DNA from: Chengkuizengella sediminis
Lineage (GTDB): Bacteria; Bacillota; Bacilli; Paenibacillales; KCTC-33759
Length of the DNA: 64,000 nt
NCBI RefSeq assembly: GCF_010078385.1
Contig: NZ_SIJC01000002.1
Span: 62,001 to 126,000, forward strand
Direction of reading: 5' to 3'
Shown here: positions 10,231-17,418 of the stretch, one piece after another
Numbering within the stretch: position 1 is the stretch's first letter
How the letters are laid out: every line of letters starts with the position of its first letter
Program-made: the position numbers and the translations under genes
Notes under the pieces: generated by a model
Seen by the model: only the letters and a program-made list of their open reading frames with translations
Databases searched by the model: none
Told to the model about the DNA's origin: nothing

Positions 10231-10370
10231 GAATCATCATGACCGTTTGATTTCTTTTTTTTATGATGAAAAGTAGATCTTCTGTTTTTTGAAGTAACTC
10301 TGATTTCAATAATAATGGCAAGAATAAAAAATAAAAATGCTAATATCCACAAATAAAACAAATATTCCAT
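10227..10370 (-). CDS. Small single-pass membrane protein, 47 aa
   Basis: An unnamed 47-residue frame. ATG at 10370 is preceded on the minus strand by an AAAAGGAG ribosome site. It begins MEYLFYLWILAFLFFILAII (one membrane helix) and ends with a basic, His/Lys-rich tail (HHKKKKSNGHDDS). Its stop overlaps the end of the yqeK-like gene, so the two converge tail to tail. The architecture resembles other orphan Bacillales membrane miniproteins. No function can be assigned. Confidence 0.55.
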   Translation of the reverse strand: MEYLFYLWILAFLFFILAIIIEIRVTSKNRRSTFHHKKKKSNGHDDS

Positions 10371-10514
10371 AATTACTCCTTTTATTGAAAAAAATTCTAT
10401 AAACACAGTTTAACTTGAAATTAATTCAAAATCAATAGTTTATTTGAATTATTTTCAACTTTATTTTGTAGTTTATTCAATTCCTTTATACTTAAGGTCA
10501 GAGGTGATCTATCT

Positions 10515-10847
10515 ATGACTTTTGGCGCTAGATTAAAAAAAGCACGCAAAAATAAACAATTGATTCAAAGTCAAGTTGCAAAACTATTAGGGATAGATTT
10601 TACGACAATCTCAAAGTATGAGAACGATAAATCTGAACCAGATAATGAAATATTACAAAAAATAGCAGACCTTTATGAGGTTTCAATTGACTGGCTTCTT
10701 ACAGGGGAAACCAAAGTGAAAGGAAGCTTGGATAATAAAATTTATTTTAACGGTGAGTATGTAAAGTTAACAGATGATGAGGCACAGCATTTAAAAGATA
10801 CTCTAGAGATGTATCGTTTGTGGAAACAAAATAAAGCAGGGAAATAA
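10515..10847 (+). CDS. XRE-family transcriptional regulator
   Basis: A 110-residue protein with an N-terminal HTH_3 domain (residues about 4-60: RLKKARKNKQL, SQVAKLLGIDFTTISKYE, SEPDNEILQKIADLYEVS) and the typical IDWLLTG ending. The C-terminal 40 residues are charged and may mediate oligomerisation. AGAGGTGAT precedes the ATG. The upstream 140 bp are very AT-rich with repeated TTGAATTATTT-like tracts and may contain its own operator. The regulated target is unknown. Confidence 0.85.
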   Translation: MTFGARLKKARKNKQLIQSQVAKLLGIDFTTISKYENDKSEPDNEILQKIADLYEVSIDWLLTGETKVKGSLDNKIYFNGEYVKLTDDEAQHLKDTLEMYRLWKQNKAGK

Positions 10848-10923
10848 CACTTTTCTTCAATTGAATCTTTTTATGTTAATGACCGTAATATTAACATTAT
10901 ACCGAAATGAGTCTGAATGATTG

Positions 10924-10963
10924 AACATCTAAAAATAGGTAACTATTCATTAGGTGTTTTTTT
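10924..10963 (+). terminator. Rho-independent terminator after XRE gene
   Basis: Stem AACATCTAA / TTAGGTGTT with one wobble and a seven-T run, about 75 bp beyond the XRE stop. Confidence 0.65.
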
Positions 10964-11051
10964 CATCTAACTAATCCATGTGATTGAAAACCTTAATAGT
11001 GTAAAAATTGGGGAACATGGAATAATCATATACGAAAAATGGAGGTGAAAA

Positions 11052-11690
11052 ATGGATCATTTAGAAATATTCAAAGAAGTTGTAACTACAGAGGAAGAAA
11101 TAAGAGAAATGTTAGGGTACCCTAGTGAACGAGCAATAAAGAAAGTGATTTCTAAGCTTGATTCACATTGTCGTCATTATTTAAGTTTATCTCCATTTGC
11201 TTTATTATCATCCTCAAATGCAAATGGAATTTGTGATGTTTCTCCACGTGGTGATGCCCCTGGGTTTGTTCATATTATAGATGATAAGCATATAATTATA
11301 CCTGAGCGACAAGGGAATAAAAGAATAGATTCCATTACCAATATTTTATCAAATCCACATGTTGGACTTATATTTTTAATACCTGGATTAAAGGAAACAT
11401 TAAGAATCAATGGGAAGGCGTGTGTGATTAAAGATCAAGAAATTTTGCAACAAATGGCAGTAAATGAACGAGTTCCTTTATTAGGGATTGGCATTCAAAT
11501 TGAAGAGTGTTTTGTACAGTGTGCTAAAGCTCTGATTAGGTCTCAGTTATGGGATCAGGATACATGGGCTGATAAAGAGAGTTTACCTTCGATCCCACAT
11601 ATGATGGCTGCTCATGTGAATGACAGTAATTTGACTTCTAAAAAAATGGAAGAATCACTTCAAGAGAGTTATACTAAACGACTCTATTAA
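11052..11690 (+). CDS. PPOX-type FMN-dependent flavoprotein (pyridoxamine-phosphate-oxidase-like)
   Basis: A 212-residue protein of the split-barrel flavin family, subgroup resembling MSMEG_1061. Diagnostic segments are MLGYPSERAIKKVISKLD, CDVSPRGDAPGFVHIID, IPERQGNKRIDSITNI, GLIFLIPGLKETLRING and CAKALIRSQLWD. These flavoproteins use FMN or F420 for redox or act in general stress; the true substrate is not known. The start ATG 11052 has GGAGGTG just upstream. The gene appears to be monocistronic. Confidence 0.87.
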   Translation: MDHLEIFKEVVTTEEEIREMLGYPSERAIKKVISKLDSHCRHYLSLSPFALLSSSNANGICDVSPRGDAPGFVHIIDDKHIIIPERQGNKRIDSITNILSNPHVGLIFLIPGLKETLRINGKACVIKDQEILQQMAVNERVPLLGIGIQIEECFVQCAKALIRSQLWDQDTWADKESLPSIPHMMAAHVNDSNLTSKKMEESLQESYTKRLY

Positions 11691-11752
11691 TTTGAGAACA
11701 TAAAGGTATGTGGTTGTAGTTGAAGTGATAAAACAACTTAGGAGGTTTTTTT

Positions 11753-12322
11753 GTGAACGAAGTAAAAAACTTATCGATTGAAACGGATAGACTTTTATTA
11801 AGGATAATCGATGAATCCTATGCGGATAAAGTTGTAAGTTATTTAATTAAAAACAAAAAGTTTTTGTATCCTTGGAGTCCGTTAGTTGATGAAGTCTTTT
11901 ATGAAAAACATTTTCAATTTCAAAAATTAAAAGAGGATTTCAAGAAAATGAATGATGGGTCTATGTTTAAAGTATGGATCTTTAAAAAAGAAGATGCATC
12001 AGAGGAAATCATTGGCTCTATATCTTTAAATAACATTGTTCGGGGTGTTTTTCAATCGTGTCATATTGGTTATCAATTGAGTCAGCAAGAAATAAACCAG
12101 GGTTATATAACGGAAGCCATCAAAAAAGTGATTGAGTATGCTTTCAACGAATTACAATTACATCGGATTGAAGCAAACATTATGCCTCGAAATAAGGCAT
12201 CATTAAGAGCAGTTGAGAAATTGGGATTTGAATCAGAAGGATTAGCTAAGAAATATTTAAAAATCAATGGAAAATGGGAAGATCATATTCATATGGTGAT
12301 ACTTAATGAAGAAATGGAGTGA
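11753..12322 (+). CDS. GNAT N-acetyltransferase, RimJ/RimL-like
   Basis: A 189-residue GNAT of the Acetyltransf_3 type: SIETDRLLLRIIDES start, then IGSISLNNIVRG, the acetyl-CoA-binding QGYITEAIKKVIEYAFNEL region and a RIEANIMPRNKASLRAVEKL motif near the C-terminus. It transfers an acetyl group to a protein N-terminus or small amine; the substrate cannot be read from sequence. The start is GTG 11753 after a TAGGAGG site. The methyltransferase gene follows at its stop codon, indicating translational coupling. Confidence 0.87.
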   Translation: MNEVKNLSIETDRLLLRIIDESYADKVVSYLIKNKKFLYPWSPLVDEVFYEKHFQFQKLKEDFKKMNDGSMFKVWIFKKEDASEEIIGSISLNNIVRGVFQSCHIGYQLSQQEINQGYITEAIKKVIEYAFNELQLHRIEANIMPRNKASLRAVEKLGFESEGLAKKYLKINGKWEDHIHMVILNEEME

Positions 12323-12326
12323 TGAA

Positions 12327-13082
12327 GTGGATAATAAAAAAAGATTTTCTAACAGAGTTGAGAATTACGTAAAATATCGTCCTAGCTATCCAAAAAAAGC
12401 AATAGATTTTTTATATGATGAACTAAGTTTTGCACCAAATTCAATGATTGCAGATGTAGGTTCTGGAACAGGTATATTTACTAAATTATTATTGGATAGA
12501 GAATCACAGGTGTATTCGGTTGAACCTAATCAGGAGATGAGGGAAGCAGCTGAAAGTTCACTAGAGAATTATAAAAATTTTACTTCAATTAGTGGATCAG
12601 CAGAAAACACAACTTTACCCGAAAAATCAGTTGATTTTATCGTATCTGCACAAGCTTTTCATTGGTTTGATTTGCAAATAACAAAACAAGAATTTAAAAG
12701 AATTTTAAAAGCGAATGGGAAGGTAGTTTTAATATGGAACAATCGTTTAACAGAAGAAAGTGAATTTTCAGTAGCTTATGAAAACTTATTAAAACAATAT
12801 GCAAATGATTACAATGAAGTGAATCATCAAAATATAGGACATCGTGAATTTAATTCCTTTTTCAGTAAGGAAGGGTATAAAACATTTACATGTCCAAATT
12901 ACCAGTTATTTAATTTTGAGCAATTAAAGGGTAGACTCTTGTCCTCTTCGTATTCACCAACGTCAGGCGATCAAAATTATGAGATGATTATGGAGAAATT
13001 ACAAGAGATCTTTAATTTGTATAATGAGAATGGGAAAGTAACTTTTCAATATAATACGGAAATTTATTATGGTGATGTGTAA
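12327..13082 (+). CDS. Class I SAM-dependent methyltransferase
   Basis: Methyltransf_11/25-type enzyme. Motif I IADVGSGTGIFTKLLL, motif II VYSVEPNQEMREAA, and FIVSAQAFHWFD, an FHWFD signature common in small-molecule methyltransferases. GTG 12327 is preferred because GGAGTG lies 9 bp upstream; ATG 12306 in the same frame would overlap the GNAT gene by 17 bp and has a weak site. The pair GNAT plus methyltransferase forms a two-gene unit. The methyl acceptor is unknown. Confidence 0.85.
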   Translation: MDNKKRFSNRVENYVKYRPSYPKKAIDFLYDELSFAPNSMIADVGSGTGIFTKLLLDRESQVYSVEPNQEMREAAESSLENYKNFTSISGSAENTTLPEKSVDFIVSAQAFHWFDLQITKQEFKRILKANGKVVLIWNNRLTEESEFSVAYENLLKQYANDYNEVNHQNIGHREFNSFFSKEGYKTFTCPNYQLFNFEQLKGRLLSSSYSPTSGDQNYEMIMEKLQEIFNLYNENGKVTFQYNTEIYYGDV

Positions 13083-13146
13083 GTACTAAATTAATAGGAA
13101 TGTACAGTAATAATCTTGAATTAAAATTTAGCATTAAATACACAAA

Positions 13147-13192
13147 AAAACCGGGTGAAGGATATTACGTAGTATACCCTTCACCCGGTTTT
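13147..13192. terminator. Bidirectional terminator
   Basis: A perfect 15-bp stem, AAAACCGGGTGAAGG / CCTTCACCCGGTTTT, with A and T tracts on both sides. It lies between the convergent methyltransferase and 5'-nucleotidase genes and can serve both. Confidence 0.92.
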
Positions 13193-13215
13193 GTATTCTG
13201 TTATACCTTAAGTTA

Positions 13216-15096
13216 TTATTCAGTTTTGCTTGTGTCTACAATGCGTCCTTCAACTTGTGGATTGATGCTGTCTTGATTCATAAAGTATTCTTCAACTACT
13301 GAGTAAATCGTTAATCCTGTATCAAAAGCATCATTGTCTTTAAACATTTCATATCCATCTCCACCAACGGCAACAAAATCATTTGTAGCAAGCTTGTACG
13401 TTTTTGTTACATCAATATCTTCTCCTGCTACTTTTACATTTATTACACGTTCACCTGCAGGTTTGCTTGAATCATAAGTGAATGACATACCACTGATTTG
13501 CGGGAATTGTCCACTTTGTTCTTCAACTTTACTTACACCGTGTTCTAAAGCAGCAACAAGTTCTTCACCTGTAACATCTAATACAGCTAACGTATTAGGG
13601 AATGGAAGAAGTGTATTTAAATCTAATTTAGTGATATCTCCTGCAGATAACTGAGTACGAATTCCCCCAGCGTTCATCATTGCAACATCCGCTTCATAAC
13701 CAGCAATGGATTGTGTTTTTTCAACTAAAACATCTGTGATTAAGTTACCGATGTTTGTTTCACCAGCTCTTACTAAAGCACGATCTCCATCTAAATCTAC
13801 TTCTGAATTTGTAATAACAACATTCATAATTTCTTTGATTTCCTCAGATATTTCTGTAACCATTTGTGCAATTTCTGGATCTGCTTCAACTGTTTCATCA
13901 TATTCTTTTAACCCGCCGCTAAAAGCAACAAGTTCATCATTGTAATAATATAAATCAGCTCTACCTAAAGATTTTCCATACTCCCAATCTTGCACGATAT
14001 ATGTGCCATTCACAACTTCAGGAGTTTTAAGAGGTGTGTGAGAATGCCCACCAATGATTAGGTCTATACCGTCTACTGCTTCAGCAATTTGTTTGTCTAC
14101 TTCTAGACCCACATGAGATACTGCAATAACATGATCCACTTCTTCTTTTAATTGTGGTACCATTTCTTTTGCAACTTCAACAGGTGATTTAAATGTTAAT
14201 CCTTCAACATTATCTGGATGAGTGACAATTGGTGTATCTTCAGTAACAAAACCTATAAATGCAAATGACTTTCCACCGATTTCAGCATAGTGGACAGGAT
14301 CAAGTAATTCAGACCCATCCTCCGTAAATACATTTGAAGAAATAACAGGATATTCTAATTGTCCCGCTAAGTTTAATAGTTGTTCAAAACCAAAATCAAA
14401 TTCATGATTTCCTGCTGCCATTGTTTCATAATCTAATTGATTCAAAATTGGAAGGATAGATTCACCTTCTGTTTGGTTAACAAAGATTGTACCTTGGAAT
14501 GTATCTCCGGCATCAATTAAAAAGAAGTTTTCACTTTCTTCTTTCCACTCATTAATAATAGTAGCCATTTTTGCATAACCAAATTCTTTGTTATAATCGT
14601 CTTCTTCAATATGTCCATGAACGTCATTCGTGTGACCAATAGTTATTTGTGTTGTTGCTGCTTCACCTAAAGCATCAAAAAATACTTCACGAGTCACAGT
14701 ATTGCCTTCTTCTAATTCTAGCTCTAATCCAGCAGAATTTCCGATAGCGATAAGATCAGAACTGTTAAGTTTTTTGTTAGGATTTTTCACATCTGTAACA
14801 ATACCTTCATCTAATGCCCATTTTAAAGCGGGTGATGCCCAATGTTTGATTTTTGGGTCTGCTTCTAAATCATTAACACCTTGAATTCTTGAGAATAAAG
14901 TCACTGCTTCTGCAAGTGATACTTTTTTGTTTAATCCTACATTTCCATCTTCATAACCTTGAATGATTTGTTTGTCCTTCATCCAGTCCATATGAGGAAT
15001 AGGTTGTAGTGGTTCTGCATTAACATTTCCCATCATTAATGATAAGGATACAGCACCTGTTACAGCTAAAGTTCCTACTTTTTTAAACATTTCCAT
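13216..15096 (-). CDS. Secreted 5'-nucleotidase / UshA-type metallophosphoesterase with SLH-like N-terminus
   Basis: A 626-residue exported enzyme. The signal peptide spans residues 1-27. An N-terminal region (about 33-150) carries two SLH-like repeats (MDWMKDKQIIQGYEDGNVGL and HWASPALKWALDEGIV), suggesting cell-wall anchoring. The metallophosphoesterase domain (about 155-380) has TNDVHGHIE, DAGDTFQG, AAGNHEFDFG and GGHSHT metal-binding motifs. A 5'-nucleotidase C-terminal domain (about 430-600) contains NIGNLITDVL and NAGGIRTQL. It dephosphorylates extracellular nucleotides, supplying phosphate and nucleosides. An AAGGAG site precedes the ATG. The SLH repeats are partial and fewer than the usual three. 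Confidence 0.92.
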   Translation of the reverse strand: MEMFKKVGTLAVTGAVSLSLMMGNVNAEPLQPIPHMDWMKDKQIIQGYEDGNVGLNKKVSLAEAVTLFSRIQGVNDLEADPKIKHWASPALKWALDEGIVTDVKNPNKKLNSSDLIAIGNSAGLELELEEGNTVTREVFFDALGEAATTQITIGHTNDVHGHIEEDDYNKEFGYAKMATIINEWKEESENFFLIDAGDTFQGTIFVNQTEGESILPILNQLDYETMAAGNHEFDFGFEQLLNLAGQLEYPVISSNVFTEDGSELLDPVHYAEIGGKSFAFIGFVTEDTPIVTHPDNVEGLTFKSPVEVAKEMVPQLKEEVDHVIAVSHVGLEVDKQIAEAVDGIDLIIGGHSHTPLKTPEVVNGTYIVQDWEYGKSLGRADLYYYNDELVAFSGGLKEYDETVEADPEIAQMVTEISEEIKEIMNVVITNSEVDLDGDRALVRAGETNIGNLITDVLVEKTQSIAGYEADVAMMNAGGIRTQLSAGDITKLDLNTLLPFPNTLAVLDVTGEELVAALEHGVSKVEEQSGQFPQISGMSFTYDSSKPAGERVINVKVAGEDIDVTKTYKLATNDFVAVGGDGYEMFKDNDAFDTGLTIYSVVEEYFMNQDSINPQVEGRIVDTSKTE

Positions 15097-15109
15097 TCTC
15101 CTTCTTAGT

Positions 15110-15420
15110 AGATGTATTTGTATTGCTATGGAAAATTGTATTCACGAATTAACCCCTTATAAATACTATAAAAAAAAATGATTTTTCATCTTCCCATGAA
15201 TATTATAACGCTAAATGGGGACAATAATAAACACCTAAAATATTGGAAAAAATGGAATATGGGAAGAAACTTAAAATCGCTTTCATTATGGCAATAGAAG
15301 TTCTTTTGGAAACTAGATTTGCATATGTTTCATCTATGATAATATCTTATCTTCTACATCGGAAAGTAACCATTTGATGAATGCAGATAGATATGAGTAG
15401 ATAGTATAAATTATTTTTGT
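15110..15420. other. Intergenic region between 5'-nucleotidase and mhqR
   Basis: AT-rich spacer between divergent genes. It must hold the nucleotidase promoter, but no convincing -35/-10 pair was singled out. No frame with a ribosome site was seen. Confidence 0.4.
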
Positions 15421-15427
15421 AAGTAAG

Positions 15428-15456
15428 TTGACAAAAGTAAGTTTGTGATGTATTCT
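15428..15456 (+). promoter_or_regulatory. Candidate sigma-A promoter upstream of mhqR
   Basis: TTGACA at 15428-15433, a 17-bp spacer and TATTCT at 15451-15456. It lies 145 bp before the mhqR start. A full AAAGGAGG site follows at about 15525-15532 without an obvious frame of useful length. Confidence 0.4.
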
Positions 15457-15533
15457 ATTTTCAAGAGCGAAACCAGGTACCAATTGATTTTAAAAGTATC
15501 TTGAATTGTTTTTTTAATAAAGTTAAAGGAGGT

Positions 15534-15562
15534 TTGATTAATAAGACATTTTTATGTATAAT
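15534..15562 (+). promoter_or_regulatory. mhqR promoter overlapped by operator
   Basis: TTGATT at 15534-15539, a 17-bp spacer and a perfect TATAAT at 15557-15562. The downstream palindrome begins at the last base of the -10 box, so bound repressor would block transcription start, which suggests autorepression. Confidence 0.65.
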
Positions 15563-15581
15563 TATCTTGAATTCGAGATAA
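15562..15581. promoter_or_regulatory. MhqR-type operator (autoregulatory)
   Basis: Inverted repeat TTATCTTGAATTCGAGATAA, one mismatch from a perfect palindrome, 20 bp before the mhqR start. It matches the known MhqR box of Bacillus (TATCTCGAATTCGAGATA core). Confidence 0.8.
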
Positions 15582-15601
15582 TTGAAAGGTCTGATGTTTG
15601 A

Positions 15602-16042
15602 ATGGAACATGATCGTAATTTGTCTTTAAAACTATTTATTGTATTATCCCGTGCGACTAGAACAATAAGTGATTTAGCGCATCAGGACATTCAGAGTTAT
15701 GGATTAAACACAACTGAGTTTGCTGTTCTAGATCTTTTGTATCACAAAGGGGAACAGCCTTTACAAAAAATTGGGGAGAAAATCTTAATCGCAAGTGGAA
15801 GTATAACTTATGTCGTTGATAAATTAGAGGAAAAAGGCTATTTAACAAGAAACCCAAGTCCAAATGATAGAAGAATTATTTATGCGATTATAACGGAAAA
15901 AGGGAAGAAACTCTTTGATGAGATCTTTCCAAAACATGAAAGAAAAATTGATGAAATCGTCAATGGACTATCAGATGAGGAAAAAAACGAAGCTATTTTT
16001 TTGCTGAAAAAATTAGGTATTTATGCAAAACACATAAAATAA
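15602..16042 (+). CDS. mhqR: MarR-family repressor MhqR
   Basis: A 146-residue winged-helix MarR protein. LSLKLFIVLSRATRTI, GLNTTEFAVLDLLYHKGEQP, LQKIGEKILIASGSITYVVD and the wing NPSPNDRRIIYA closely resemble Bacillus MhqR. MhqR represses genes for quinone and azo-compound detoxification and is relieved by methylhydroquinone or catechol. Its own promoter and the DoxX-family gene downstream both carry the palindromic MhqR operator, which strongly supports the assignment. The ribosome site AAAGG at 15585 is 12 bp from ATG 15602, a little long. The region between mhqR and mhqP carries a second operator, so the two genes can be transcribed separately. Confidence 0.85.
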   Translation: MEHDRNLSLKLFIVLSRATRTISDLAHQDIQSYGLNTTEFAVLDLLYHKGEQPLQKIGEKILIASGSITYVVDKLEEKGYLTRNPSPNDRRIIYAIITEKGKKLFDEIFPKHERKIDEIVNGLSDEEKNEAIFLLKKLGIYAKHIK

Positions 16043-16158
16043 ATTTTTTACAATTAACCACAAAAGTGAAGATTAGCTTTGTAGTAAATCCTAATTACTT
16101 TGCGGAGACTTAAGGCAATATGAGGATGGAAAGTTATACTTACCTTTTATTAAATAAA

Positions 16159-16176
16159 TATCTCGAATTCGAGATA
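16159..16176. promoter_or_regulatory. MhqR-type operator upstream of mhqP-like gene
   Basis: A perfect 18-bp palindrome TATCTCGAATTCGAGATA, 22 bp before the DoxX gene start. A candidate -10 TATACT lies at 16135-16140 just upstream. It shares its core with the operator before mhqR. Confidence 0.85.
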
Positions 16177-16198
16177 AATCTGAAGGGAGAATATTAAA

Positions 16199-16642
16199 AT
16201 GCGAGAAAATAGAATGGGAATTGGTTTATTAATTATTCGTTTAGTAGTAGGTCTTTTATTCATAGGTCACGGTTCACAAAAATTATTTGGTTTGTTTGGT
16301 GGTTATGGTTTACAAGGAACTGGAGGATTTTTTGAATCCATCGGTTTAACGCCAGGAACTTTAATGGCATTTGTTGCAGGAGCTGGTGAACTTGTTGGTG
16401 GAATTCTCTTAGTATTAGGTCTTGTAACGCCTATCGCTTCAGCAATGATTTCAGTTATAATGTTAGGAGCCATCGTTAAATTACATGCTCCTGCTGGATT
16501 ATGGGCAGATCAAGGTGGTATGGAATATCCATTAGTTCTTATTGCAACTGTAATTGGTATAGCATTCATTGGTTCAGGGAAATATTCTCTTGACCATCAC
16601 TTTTTCAAAAAAAATGCAGAGGGTGTGATATCTAATGATTAA
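16199..16642 (+). CDS. mhqP: DoxX-family membrane protein, MhqP-like
   Basis: A 147-residue integral membrane protein with four predicted helices and the DoxX signature (LIIRLVVGLLFIGHGSQKLFG near the N-terminus). MhqP belongs to this family in Bacillus and is induced by quinones under MhqR control. The perfect MhqR operator immediately upstream makes the same role likely here. A GAAGGGAG ribosome site precedes the ATG. The pirin gene overlaps its stop by 8 bp, so both are co-translated. The biochemical role of DoxX proteins is unsettled (membrane oxidoreductase or quinone handling). Confidence 0.82.
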   Translation: MRENRMGIGLLIIRLVVGLLFIGHGSQKLFGLFGGYGLQGTGGFFESIGLTPGTLMAFVAGAGELVGGILLVLGLVTPIASAMISVIMLGAIVKLHAPAGLWADQGGMEYPLVLIATVIGIAFIGSGKYSLDHHFFKKNAEGVISND

Positions 16643-17336
16643 AGTTTATCCTAAGGAATCTAGATTCTCACGAGATCATGGTTGGTTACAATCAAACTTT
16701 AGTTTTTCGTTTGCAGATTTTTATGATCCAGAAAATGTACAATTTGGTTCTTTAAGAGTATTTAATGACGATTTTGTACAGCCATCTCAAGGTTTTGGGA
16801 AACACCCTCATGAAGAAATGGAAATCGTTTCGATCGTATTAGATGGTGAGTTAAAACATGCAGACAGTGAAGGGAATTCAGCTGTCACTACTTTTGGAGG
16901 CATTCAAAGAATGAGTGCGGGAACAGGGATTTATCACTCCGAATTCAATCCTTCTTCAACAAAAGAAGTGAATTTCTTTCAGTTATGGTTTTTACCAGAT
17001 AAAAAAGGTGTAACACCGGAATACGAAAAAACAACTTATGAACCTTCAAAAATGGAAAACAACTTGTTGCCTGTAGTTTCCAATCAAGCTTCAGAGAACG
17101 TAGCTTACATTAATCAAGATGTAACAATTTATATGTCTGACTTAGAAAATGGTAAGGAATTAACACATACACAGGAAGCTGGAAGAAAAATGTTTTTGTT
17201 TGTCATTGAAGGCGATGTGACATTGAATGGGGACATTAAATTATCCAAACGTGATTCAGCTCGTTTGACAGATGAGACAACGACTACGATTCAAGCTGAT
17301 TCAAACGCACGGTTCTTGTTGATTGATTTAGTGTGA
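16635..17336 (+). CDS. Pirin-family protein (quercetin-dioxygenase-like)
   Basis: A 233-residue bicupin. The N-terminal cupin has GFGKHPHEEMEIVSIVLDGEL and a later IYHSEFNPS segment, giving the metal-binding His/His/His/Glu set of YhhW/YhaK-type pirins. The C-terminal cupin is degenerate. Family members can cleave quercetin or act as redox sensors. It is translationally coupled to the mhqP-like gene and therefore probably part of the MhqR regulon. The substrate is inferred to be an aromatic or quinone-type compound. Confidence 0.88.
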   Translation: MIKVYPKESRFSRDHGWLQSNFSFSFADFYDPENVQFGSLRVFNDDFVQPSQGFGKHPHEEMEIVSIVLDGELKHADSEGNSAVTTFGGIQRMSAGTGIYHSEFNPSSTKEVNFFQLWFLPDKKGVTPEYEKTTYEPSKMENNLLPVVSNQASENVAYINQDVTIYMSDLENGKELTHTQEAGRKMFLFVIEGDVTLNGDIKLSKRDSARLTDETTTTIQADSNARFLLIDLV

Positions 17337-17350
17337 TTTGAAAAATAATG

Positions 17351-17380
17351 AAGGACAGCAGATTGTATTGCTGTCCTTTT
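17351..17380. terminator. Terminator between convergent genes
   Basis: A 10-bp stem AAGGACAGCA / TGCTGTCCTT with T tract, located after the pirin stop and before the 3' end of the minus-strand DHODH-like gene. Confidence 0.88.
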
Positions 17381-17418
17381 AAACTTAATCCGATTTCCAA
17401 TGAAAATTAAGTTAATAT

